Notes under the pieces: generated by a model
What the model was told of the DNA's origin: nothing
The model's input: the letters and a program-made list of their open reading frames with translations, nothing else
The model's database searches: none
Position numbers and translations under genes: made by a program
Assembly (NCBI GenBank): GCA_024742355.1
Contig: JANSYM010000006.1
Span: 186,001-250,000 of the forward strand
DNA: 64,000 nucleotides
From: Hyphomonadaceae bacterium
Lineage (GTDB): Bacteria > Pseudomonadota > Alphaproteobacteria > Caulobacterales > Hyphomonadaceae
Reading direction: 5' to 3'
Shown here: piece by piece, positions 19,025 through 26,325 of the stretch
How the letters are laid out: each line of letters begins with the position of its first letter
Numbering within the stretch: the stretch's first letter is position 1

Positions 19025-19963
19025 ATGACTCACGCCGCAACGGTTCTCGCCATGCATTCGGAAATGCATACGCTGTTTCCAAATCGTCCTGACCGATGGG
19101 GCTGGATGGATACCGAGGGTGACATTGAAAAAACCATCGCCACGCGCGGCAGCGATGTCGACATCCTGCTGTCGGCCAGCATTGAGAAACTCGACAAGGC
19201 GATGCTGGACCGGTTTCCAAACCTCAAAATGATCGCATCAATCTCAGCCGGATTCAGCAATATCGATCTTGAAGAATGCCGGGCGCGAAATATCGCCGTC
19301 ACCAACGCACCGGGCATGAATTCCGGCGATGTCGCTGATCTGGCGGTAACGATGATGACCGCTCTGCTGCTGCGCATGCCGCAATCGCAGAGCTATATCA
19401 TGACCGATCAATGGGTGACCGAGGCCGGTCCAATCCGTCACTCTCTGCGCAACATGCCGGTCGGCATTGTCGGGCTCGGCGCGATTGGACAAGAGATCGT
19501 CAAACGACTGACCCCGTTCGGCGTGGATCTGAAATGGTGGGGCCCACGTCCCAAGCCTGAAATTGAGATTGAATATGTCGAACAGCTGCATGACCTGGCC
19601 GCGCAATGTCGCGGCTTGATCATCTGCTGCCGGCCGGATCACACCACGCGCCACCTCATCAATGACGCGATATTCGACCAGCTCGGGCCGGATGGCGCCC
19701 TGGTCAATGTCTCGCGCGGCAGCGTGGTCGACGAGACCGCCCTTATCGCCGCATTGAAATCCGGACGATTGGGCGGCGCCGGTCTCGACGTGTTCGAGCC
19801 TGAGCCAACCAATAGTGCGCGCTGGGCGAATGTGCCGAACGTCATCCTCACCCCGCACCAGGGCGGGGCGACCTATGAAACCTTGTTCGCACAGGCGGCG
19901 CTTGCCCAGTCGAATATCGAGAACTTCCTCGACAAGAAGGCATTGCTGTCCAGCGTGCTTTGA
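19025..19963 (+). CDS. D-isomer-specific 2-hydroxyacid dehydrogenase
   Basis: This 312-aa NAD(P)-dependent enzyme belongs to the glyoxylate/hydroxypyruvate reductase-like group. The Rossmann motif GIVGLGAIGQEIV is near residue 145. The catalytic Arg lies in NVSRGSVVDE near 232, Glu in FEPEPTN near 260 and His in LTPHQGG near 280. It reduces 2-oxoacids to D-2-hydroxyacids; the exact substrate is unknown. It follows the PhyH gene by about 90 bases on the same strand. A PhyH-type alpha-oxidation step yielding a 2-hydroxyacid that this enzyme oxidises would make chemical sense, but that is inference. The ATG at 19025 is preferred over 19019 because GAAAG is too close to the latter. Confidence 0.88.
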   Translation: MTHAATVLAMHSEMHTLFPNRPDRWGWMDTEGDIEKTIATRGSDVDILLSASIEKLDKAMLDRFPNLKMIASISAGFSNIDLEECRARNIAVTNAPGMNSGDVADLAVTMMTALLLRMPQSQSYIMTDQWVTEAGPIRHSLRNMPVGIVGLGAIGQEIVKRLTPFGVDLKWWGPRPKPEIEIEYVEQLHDLAAQCRGLIICCRPDHTTRHLINDAIFDQLGPDGALVNVSRGSVVDETALIAALKSGRLGGAGLDVFEPEPTNSARWANVPNVILTPHQGGATYETLFAQAALAQSNIENFLDKKALLSSVL

Positions 19964-20010
19964 GGCGCGGCGCGGTACCCACACGCCACGAACGCGAAGA
20001 CCAAATCTGC

Positions 20011-20649
20011 CTATTTCTTCATTTGTCGAACCATACGCTGACTACGGTTGAGAACCGTGAGAGCGCTGCCCAGCGCGATTGCCGCAAGCGCAATCGCAAG
20101 AGCGCTTTGATCAAAACCCCAGGTCGCGTCGAATATCGCCGCGATTGCGCCCAGGGACACAAGGTGCATACGCCCCTGCTTGGCAAGCGGTCCGGCAAAG
20201 TCCGGCGCGAGTCCGTTGGCATGACCGAGCTCACGAACATAGGCCGTCATGACCGCCAGCGCCGCCGCCGCCCAGCCGAGTTCCGGAACCCCTGCACCAT
20301 AGCCCGCGCCAGCGAGTATCAGAACGTCAGATACACGATCCGGAAACTCATTCCAGAACGGACCGTCAGGTGTGGACTTTCCGCCTTCGACAGCAATCAT
20401 GCCATCGAACAGATTACATAGCAGCCGCATCTGACAGGACAGGACCGCGCCAAGCAAGGCGAGCGTTCGAGATACCGGTTCAAGATCTGGCGACAGAAAG
20501 AACAGCGTGCCGGCGGATGCCCCAAACACCATGCTGGCGACAGAGACCTGATTGGGAGAAACACCCATCCGGCCGAGGGTTGCGGCCATCCATTTTGCCC
20601 ACCCGGACTCACGCTGCTTGATCGGGCGACGGGACATAGGTTCGGTCAT
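20011..20649 (-). CDS. CDP-alcohol phosphatidyltransferase family protein, variant active-site motif
   Basis: This 212-aa multi-pass membrane protein carries the CDP-alcohol phosphotransferase motif in altered form. Against the standard D-G-x2-A-R-x8-G-x3-D-x3-D, it reads DGMIAV at the start (Val instead of Arg) and has Asn at the third acidic position, ending NEFPDRVSD. I believe this DG...EGG...NE.PDR form recurs in an alphaproteobacterial subgroup, so it may be an active variant with another alcohol substrate. The ATG at 20649 overlaps the stop of the upstream membrane-protein gene (ATGA), showing they form one operon. Confidence 0.8.
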   Translation of the reverse strand: MTEPMSRRPIKQRESGWAKWMAATLGRMGVSPNQVSVASMVFGASAGTLFFLSPDLEPVSRTLALLGAVLSCQMRLLCNLFDGMIAVEGGKSTPDGPFWNEFPDRVSDVLILAGAGYGAGVPELGWAAAALAVMTAYVRELGHANGLAPDFAGPLAKQGRMHLVSLGAIAAIFDATWGFDQSALAIALAAIALGSALTVLNRSQRMVRQMKK

Positions 20650-21059
20650 GTGGAAGCTCGCTGCGTTGTCCAGATACCGAATGTGTAAACCCACGCATAG
20701 GTGAACGCGACGCTAAACGGCACGGCGATCGTTGCAAATATTTCGGGTGTACCGGCGGCGACGTGACTGAGAATAAGTCCAGTAAGTGAGACTGAACACA
20801 CCAGAACCGGCGGTGCAATCAATGCGGCCCTCACGGCGTTGCGCCGAAAAAACAGCGCCGAAAGATAATCCAGAGCCTTTTTCATCAACAGGGTGATCGT
20901 GGCTGACAGCGCCCCTTGAACCAGCCCCGCGACAAGCGGCTCCGGCATCGGATGGTATCGATTTGCAAAGACCGCCCAGGCCCCCATGACAATAAAAGCA
21001 AAAGCAACATGAGTAACACTACTTGCCACAAATGCCTTGATTTTGGATTCCAATGACAC
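20646..21059 (-). CDS. Small multi-pass membrane protein of unknown function
   Basis: The protein is about 137 aa if translation starts at the GTG at 21059, which has a CGGAG site six bases upstream. An in-frame ATG much further upstream would overlap the divergent cdsA-like gene and is unlikely. Four hydrophobic segments are visible (about residues 10-30, 40-60, 78-100 and 105-125). I do not recognise a named family. Its stop overlaps the start of the CDP-alcohol phosphatidyltransferase gene, and it sits opposite the cdsA-plsC genes, so a role in phospholipid synthesis or transport is suggested by context only. Confidence 0.65.
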   Translation of the reverse strand: MSLESKIKAFVASSVTHVAFAFIVMGAWAVFANRYHPMPEPLVAGLVQGALSATITLLMKKALDYLSALFFRRNAVRAALIAPPVLVCSVSLTGLILSHVAAGTPEIFATIAVPFSVAFTYAWVYTFGIWTTQRAST

Positions 21060-21108
21060 AACAGTCTCCGATGAAATATTCGACCACCAAAGTGTTTGAG
21101 GACGAATT

Positions 21109-22065
21109 GTGGCAATAGATTGGTTTCTGCTCCAGCCATTGGCTTTGCGGGCAGGTTTTGGTGGTTTGTTGCTGCTCCTCGTGCTGGGCAGCCTGGCAGC
21201 GATCATTCTCCCCCGCGTTCAACCCGGCAAATGGCAGGATCTTGCACCCCGTATGACCAGCTGGTGGTTGATCTGCGGGATTGTTGGTGCCGCGCTTTTA
21301 GCCGGTTGGCAGGCCTTCACCCTGCTCTTTGCCTATATCAGTTTTGTTGCGCTGCGTGAGTTTCTCACACTGGCGCCGACGCGGCGGGAAGATCGCCTCG
21401 TGGTGCTGCTCGTCTATCTCTCTGTGCTGATCAGCTATTGGGCGATCTGGATCAACAATTACGACTATTTCCTGGTGATCGTACCCATCTATGTGTTCGT
21501 CGGAACGGCGATCACAATGGCCTTCATGGGCCGGACAGACGGGTTTCTGGCGACTGTCGGAATCATGCATTGGGGCGTCATTGTTTGCGTCTATAATCTG
21601 GGACATATCGCGTTCTTGATGCGAACACCGCTTGCGGAAGTGCCTCAGGCCGGGCCCGCCGGTCTCGTCTTTTTTCTGATTTTTGTGACCCAGTTCAACG
21701 ATGTCGCTCAATATGTCTGGGGAAAGCTGCTCGGACGGCACAAGATCAGCCCAACCGTCAGTCCGAACAAGACATGGGAAGGTGCGATTGGCGGGTTCCT
21801 GACCACCGCCGCCGTATTCGTCGCCTTGGCGCCGTTCTTTACCCCGCTCTCCTTCTATCCAAGCTTGTTCATTGGCCTGACACTGCCCGTGCTGGGCTTC
21901 TTTGGCGACATAACCATGTCGGCGATCAAACGAGATCTCGGTGTGAAAGATACGAGCCAGCTCCTGCCAGGCCATGGCGGCGCACTCGACCGGCTCGACA
22001 GTCTGATGTTCACGGCGCCCTGGTATTTTCACATGTTGGCGATTTTCGCCCTGGAGCGTTTCTAG
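21109..22065 (+). CDS. Phosphatidate cytidylyltransferase (CdsA family)
   Basis: This 318-aa integral membrane enzyme makes CDP-diacylglycerol from phosphatidate and CTP. The family signature is complete near the C-terminus: MSAIKRDLGVKD, then PGHGGALDRLDS, with the preceding SPNKTWEG motif. About eight hydrophobic helices are visible. The start is a GTG at 21109 with GAGGAC upstream, 49 bases from the divergent GTG start on the other strand. It abuts plsC directly. This gene is not in the usual frr-uppS-cdsA-dxr context, so it is likely a second, specialised copy. Confidence 0.9.
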   Translation: MAIDWFLLQPLALRAGFGGLLLLLVLGSLAAIILPRVQPGKWQDLAPRMTSWWLICGIVGAALLAGWQAFTLLFAYISFVALREFLTLAPTRREDRLVVLLVYLSVLISYWAIWINNYDYFLVIVPIYVFVGTAITMAFMGRTDGFLATVGIMHWGVIVCVYNLGHIAFLMRTPLAEVPQAGPAGLVFFLIFVTQFNDVAQYVWGKLLGRHKISPTVSPNKTWEGAIGGFLTTAAVFVALAPFFTPLSFYPSLFIGLTLPVLGFFGDITMSAIKRDLGVKDTSQLLPGHGGALDRLDSLMFTAPWYFHMLAIFALERF

Positions 22066-22704
22066 ATGTTGCAGTTGTTTCGTCGCCTTCTTCTGGTGGG
22101 ACTGGTCAAGCCCATCGCTAAACTGATCATCGGTGTCGACGTTCGCGGCCGCCGCAACTTGCCGATCGCGGGACCGGCAATCATCGCGGCCAATCACAAT
22201 AGCCACATCGATACATTGCTCCTGATTTGCTTGTTCCCGTCTGCATCCTTGCGGCATGTCCGCCCGGTCGCAGCGGCGGATCATTTCCTCCAATCGCCTT
22301 TGTCGAGCTGGTTTTCTCAAAAGATCGTCGGGATACTGCCAATCGATCGCACCGGGGGCGCGAAACGCGATGTCCTGGCCGGCTGCCGCGAGGCTTTGGA
22401 ACGGGATGAAATTCTGCTGCTCTTCCCTGAAGGCACAAGAGGCGAGGCCGAGGAAATGGGCAATTTCAAATCAGGCATCGCAAGACTGGCGGAACAGTTC
22501 CCGGACACACCGATTGTCCCGGTTTACCTGCAGGGCGCCGGCCGGGTGTTGCCGCGCGGCGCCCGCATTCCGGTTCCGTTCACCTGCAGCGCCATTATCG
22601 GAAAGCCCTTTCGCTGGAGCGGGGACCGCCGCTCATTCATGCAAAGCCTGAAATCGACCATCGAAGCGCTCAGTTCGGCCGCCCCGCCCTTGCGATGGTT
22701 GTAG
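22066..22704 (+). CDS. 1-acyl-sn-glycerol-3-phosphate acyltransferase (PlsC family)
   Basis: This 212-aa protein carries the acyltransferase motifs NHNSHID (the NHx4D catalytic motif, about residues 44-50) and FPEGTR (about 125-130), with one N-terminal hydrophobic helix that would anchor it to the inner membrane. It transfers an acyl chain to lysophosphatidate or a related lysolipid. The ATG begins immediately after the cdsA-like stop codon, so the two are translationally coupled, which fits sequential steps (phosphatidate formation, then activation to CDP-diacylglycerol). Confidence 0.9.
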   Translation: MLQLFRRLLLVGLVKPIAKLIIGVDVRGRRNLPIAGPAIIAANHNSHIDTLLLICLFPSASLRHVRPVAAADHFLQSPLSSWFSQKIVGILPIDRTGGAKRDVLAGCREALERDEILLLFPEGTRGEAEEMGNFKSGIARLAEQFPDTPIVPVYLQGAGRVLPRGARIPVPFTCSAIIGKPFRWSGDRRSFMQSLKSTIEALSSAAPPLRWL

Positions 22705-22735
22705 GTTTTCATCGAAACGCGCCTGGAGAGAATGG

Positions 22736-23281
22736 ATGATCTCTAACTTCGTCACCCTGTTTCGGATGAGTTTCGTTATCCCGCTGTTTCTGGTGCTGGC
22801 AACGATCGGCCCCTCCTGGATAGCACTCGCCTTGTTTCTAGGGGCTGGCGCGCTCGATGTCGTGGACGGCAAGCTGGCACGCCATCTGAACGAATCCTCG
22901 GAACTCGGCGCCATGCTGGACCTGATCGCGGATCGCCTTTTGACACTTGCGGCGGTCGCCGGCCTGCTGGCAGCGGGAACTTTGTCACTGCTGGCAGCGT
23001 CCGCCGGCTTGATCCTGGTGGCACGCTGCTTGTTCTTCGCGGCGTTTGGGGAGGCCCTGAAAGGGCGCACCGCGCTGATCAATTCAAAGATGGAACCTGC
23101 AAAGATCTTGCTGTCATTCGCAGGGCTCGGACTGGCGATGTCGCCCCTCTACAATCACGCGTTCTCGGGCCTGCAGGCGTCGGATTTGATTACCTGGATC
23201 CTGGTGGCCGCGGCAACGCTGACAATGTACACTCTGTTCGGTTATGCCCGCCAAAGCGTGGGCATCTTATCAAGACGCTAA
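22736..23281 (+). CDS. CDP-alcohol phosphatidyltransferase (canonical motif)
   Basis: This 181-aa membrane protein has a perfect CDP-alcohol phosphotransferase motif: DGKLAR, eight residues, then GAMLDLIAD, near residues 44-66. It would exchange CMP for an alcohol such as glycerol-3-phosphate, serine or inositol phosphate on CDP-diacylglycerol. Five to six hydrophobic helices are visible. It lies 31 bases after plsC on the same strand, completing a three-gene set for building one phospholipid class. The alcohol substrate cannot be read from the motif. Confidence 0.88.
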   Translation: MISNFVTLFRMSFVIPLFLVLATIGPSWIALALFLGAGALDVVDGKLARHLNESSELGAMLDLIADRLLTLAAVAGLLAAGTLSLLAASAGLILVARCLFFAAFGEALKGRTALINSKMEPAKILLSFAGLGLAMSPLYNHAFSGLQASDLITWILVAAATLTMYTLFGYARQSVGILSRR

Positions 23282-23331
23282 GCGGTCGAAACACGTCAGC
23301 GTTCTTGGGGTTACGCGGCCACCCAGCCGGC

Positions 23332-24444
23332 CTAGCTCCGCCACTTCAGCACAGTCGGCTTGATCTTGTTCTGGAAAGCCCGCCCGGCTTTGCGGGAGGC
23401 GGCCCATTCCTTCTTGAGCATCTGATACCACTTGGCCTGGACGTCGATATCGTCGATCCACATCATCGCCTTCTGGTGTTCCATGCCGAGATTTTGCAGA
23501 TCGACCATGTCGCCGTCCTGGCGCAGGAATTTGCGCGCCATCGGCTTGGCGATCGGGATGGCGAGATGCAGGAGCGGGGCGCCGGTCCACCAGGTCAGCT
23601 GGGTGATCCGCGTGCGTTTCGGGCCTTCCGGCGTCAGGCAGGTCAGCGTCAGCAGGCGGGCCTTGTCGTTCGAGATAATCTCCCAGCGAAAGCCAGGCAG
23701 CTGGAAGCGGATCTCGGTCTCCACCTCATCACCGAACACCCATTTGTACAGTTTCGAGTTCGAACTCGGCTTGTGCCGGTCAATCGCCCAGCCGCGATCG
23801 GCGGGAATAAACGGCTTTTCCTTGAGCTTCAGGCCAACCGAAGGTGGGCGCCACCACCATTGATTGTGTACGAAGGGCACATGTGCCGGGTCCATCAGAC
23901 CGACGACTGCGTCATCCATATGCGCGTTGAACACGTCCTCGATGACGAATTTCGGCTTTTCAGGCAGCGGCCCGAATTGCGGCGCGGGCACGTCCGGCGC
24001 GCCGGTAAAGCGCGGGTCATCGGCAATGAACACATAGATCGCGCCATGCGCCTCATGCACCGGATAGCGGCGCACTTTCACCTTGTTCGGCTCATAGGGC
24101 TCAGACCCGGTCAGGCTCGGCATATGCCGGCACACGCCATCGCTGCCAAAACGCCAGCCATGATAGGGACATTCCAGTGTCGCTTCGCCATCCGTCTCGA
24201 CCTGGCGTCCGGCGCTCAGTGGCACCAGGCGGTGCGGACAGATATCGCGCAGGGCAAACACTTCACCCTTGTCCGTGCGCGCCACGACCAGGGGCTGTCC
24301 CAGAACAATCCGGCGCACTTGTTGGCCCGGCTTCACCTCCGAAGAGACACAGGCCAAATACCAGCTATCGGTCAGCCAACCTTCCGGCGTGATGCCAGCC
24401 TGTTTCTTGGACTTGGTCTCGATGAGCGTGTTGGTGTCGGGCAT
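23332..24444 (-). CDS. Rieske non-heme iron oxygenase, alpha subunit type
   Basis: This protein of about 370 aa has an N-terminal Rieske [2Fe-2S] domain (CPH near residue 68, then CPYHGW near 88) and a C-terminal catalytic domain with the mononuclear iron motif DPAHVPFVHNQWW near residue 190. Such enzymes (aromatic-ring hydroxylating, or PaO/demethylase-like) hydroxylate or demethylate aromatic and tetrapyrrole-like compounds using an external reductase, none of which is encoded nearby. The ATG at 24444 is preferred because an upstream in-frame start would overlap the neighbouring gene. Substrate unknown. Confidence 0.87.
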   Translation of the reverse strand: MPDTNTLIETKSKKQAGITPEGWLTDSWYLACVSSEVKPGQQVRRIVLGQPLVVARTDKGEVFALRDICPHRLVPLSAGRQVETDGEATLECPYHGWRFGSDGVCRHMPSLTGSEPYEPNKVKVRRYPVHEAHGAIYVFIADDPRFTGAPDVPAPQFGPLPEKPKFVIEDVFNAHMDDAVVGLMDPAHVPFVHNQWWWRPPSVGLKLKEKPFIPADRGWAIDRHKPSSNSKLYKWVFGDEVETEIRFQLPGFRWEIISNDKARLLTLTCLTPEGPKRTRITQLTWWTGAPLLHLAIPIAKPMARKFLRQDGDMVDLQNLGMEHQKAMMWIDDIDVQAKWYQMLKKEWAASRKAGRAFQNKIKPTVLKWRS

Positions 24445-24457
24445 GCACAACCTATAG

Positions 24458-24940
24458 CTATTCCTGATACATGCGGGAATAGTCAGCAAACTCCGTGCCT
24501 GCCATTTGTTCGGCAATGCGCGCCTGGGCGAGATCCGGGTCAAGGACGCGGCAGGAGAGCTCGATCGCTGTGTCGGTTACGGTTTCGCCGTCGCAGAATC
24601 CGAGCCCGGTCCAGCCCAGCACCTCGGTCAGCGCCTCTTCAGCCTCTCGGATTTTTAACACATCATCGCGCTGCCAGGCGTCCGAAAACAGGTATTCGAC
24701 GATCAGCGTGTGATAATCGCCGGGCTCAATCTCGGTGAAACCAAGGTCGCGGGCGGGGTTGAGCAGGTCATCAACCTGCTTTTCCAGCGATCGAAACAGC
24801 TTGATCCGGTGCGCATCCGTGTCGCCGCGTGTCCCGACCATGCCCCAATGTTCGACAATCCGGCGCGGTTTCAACTCGACCCAGACTTCGTGATAGGCGG
24901 CAATCCGGCCGGTTTCGTCGCGTTTGAACAATCTGAACAT
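24458..24940 (-). CDS. Small WGR-like domain protein
   Basis: The product is about 160 aa from the ATG at 24940 (a GTG at 24997 would add 19 residues but lacks a ribosome-binding site). The N-terminal region contains EHWGMVGTRGDT, which resembles the WGR domain (W-G-x-x-G-x-x-G), a nucleic-acid or nucleotide-sensing fold found in PARPs and several stand-alone bacterial proteins. The rest is acidic and without recognisable motif. It is encoded 13 bases upstream of the Rieske gene on the same strand, so the two are probably co-transcribed, but no functional link is evident. Confidence 0.6.
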   Translation of the reverse strand: MFRLFKRDETGRIAAYHEVWVELKPRRIVEHWGMVGTRGDTDAHRIKLFRSLEKQVDDLLNPARDLGFTEIEPGDYHTLIVEYLFSDAWQRDDVLKIREAEEALTEVLGWTGLGFCDGETVTDTAIELSCRVLDPDLAQARIAEQMAGTEFADYSRMYQE

Positions 24941-25140
24941 GAAGCCGGGTCCGGGTTTGAAACATCTGATCTGCGGGCGTGACGGCTGTGCTAGCACGAA
25001 ACCCGCGCGGTTCGATACCTGTCAAAACCGGCGCGAATGAAGCGACACATCGGGATCACTTCCGCACCTCCTCCCGCCACGGCACCCTTGGAAAATGGCC
25101 TCACGCACGTTACCTTTAACGTGAACGTCAGGAGTGCCCC

Positions 25141-26322
25141 ATGTTCCTCAATTTCTTCAACGAACTTCGCGCCGCCAAGGTTCCGGTGACGCTGAAGGAA
25201 TATCTGTCGCTGATGGAAGCCATGGATAAGGGCGTCATCGATCGCGATGTCGAGGATTTCTACTATCTCGCCCGCGCCGCGCTGGTGAAGGATGAGCGCA
25301 ATATCGACAAGTTCGACAAGGTTTTCGGCCACGTCTTCAAAGGCCTGGACAGCCTTGGTGAGGCGATCGAAGCGCAGGACCTGCCGGAAGAATGGCTGCG
25401 CAAGATGACGGAGAAATTCCTGACGCCGGAGGAAATGGCCGAGATTGAAGCCATGGGCGGCTTCGAGAAGCTGATGGAGACGCTGAAACAGCGGCTCGAA
25501 GAACAGAAGAAACGCCATGAAGGCGGCAATAAGTGGATCGGCACTGGCGGCACCTCGCCCTTCGGGGCCAATGGTTATAATCCCGAGGGCATCCGCATCG
25601 GCCAGGACAAGTCGCGCCACCGCCGCGCCACCAAGGTCTGGGACAAACGCGAGTTCAAGAATTATGATGACAGCGTCGAGCTTGGCACCCGCAATATCAA
25701 GGTCGCGCTGAAACGCCTGCGCAAATGGGCCCGCACCGGCAGCCCGGACGAGCTCGATCTTGACCAGACGATCAAGAACACCGCCCGCCAGGGCTATCTC
25801 GACATTGAGATGCGCCCGGAACGCCGCAATTCGGTGTCCGTGCTGCTGCTCATGGATGTCGGCGGCTCGATGGACCCGCACGTGAAAGTGATGGAAGAGC
25901 TGTTCTCGGCGGCGCGGTCGGAGATCAAGAATCTAGAATATTACTACTTCCACAACTGCCCGTATGAAGGCCTGTGGAAAGACAATCGCCGCCGCCGCGC
26001 CGATGTCATCCCGACCTGGGACGTGCTGCACAAATATCCAGGCGAATACAAGGTCGTGATCGTCGGCGACGCGACCATGAGCCCGTATGAGATCACTTAT
26101 GCCGGCGGATCGGTCGAGCATTGGAACGAAGAGCCGGGCGGCCTGTGGATTCAACGCCTGGTCGAGCAGTATCCCAATCTTGCCTGGCTCAATCCGGTGA
26201 AGTCCGGGGCCTGGGAATATACCGGATCGATCCAGCTAATCCGAGAGATCATCGGTCCTGACCGGATGTTCGAGATGACCCTGGAAGGCCTCGACGGCGC
26301 GATGAAAGAGCTTGGGCGCTAG
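25141..26322 (+). CDS. CoxE-like von Willebrand factor A domain protein
   Basis: This 393-aa cytoplasmic protein has an N-terminal helical region with long charged helices (about residues 20-125), a linker with GTGGTSPFG, and a VWA domain from about residue 225. Its metal-binding site reads MDVGGSMD, a MIDAS-type DxGxS with Gly replacing one Ser. Members of this group (CoxE, YehP-like) often work beside a MoxR-type AAA ATPase to insert metals or assemble complexes; none lies in this window. A clear AGGAG site precedes the ATG. It converges on the GDH gene with a 3-base gap. Confidence 0.85.
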   Translation: MFLNFFNELRAAKVPVTLKEYLSLMEAMDKGVIDRDVEDFYYLARAALVKDERNIDKFDKVFGHVFKGLDSLGEAIEAQDLPEEWLRKMTEKFLTPEEMAEIEAMGGFEKLMETLKQRLEEQKKRHEGGNKWIGTGGTSPFGANGYNPEGIRIGQDKSRHRRATKVWDKREFKNYDDSVELGTRNIKVALKRLRKWARTGSPDELDLDQTIKNTARQGYLDIEMRPERRNSVSVLLLMDVGGSMDPHVKVMEELFSAARSEIKNLEYYYFHNCPYEGLWKDNRRRRADVIPTWDVLHKYPGEYKVVIVGDATMSPYEITYAGGSVEHWNEEPGGLWIQRLVEQYPNLAWLNPVKSGAWEYTGSIQLIREIIGPDRMFEMTLEGLDGAMKELGR

Positions 26323-26325
26323 GCC

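Noticed and set aside
23282-23331. GGCC-rich inverted repeat between convergent genes as a terminator
   Set aside because: The stem is only four bases and no U tract follows on either strand.
23305-24738. 477-codon plus-strand ORF
   Set aside because: Antisense to the Rieske oxygenase, whose cluster ligands are unmistakable.
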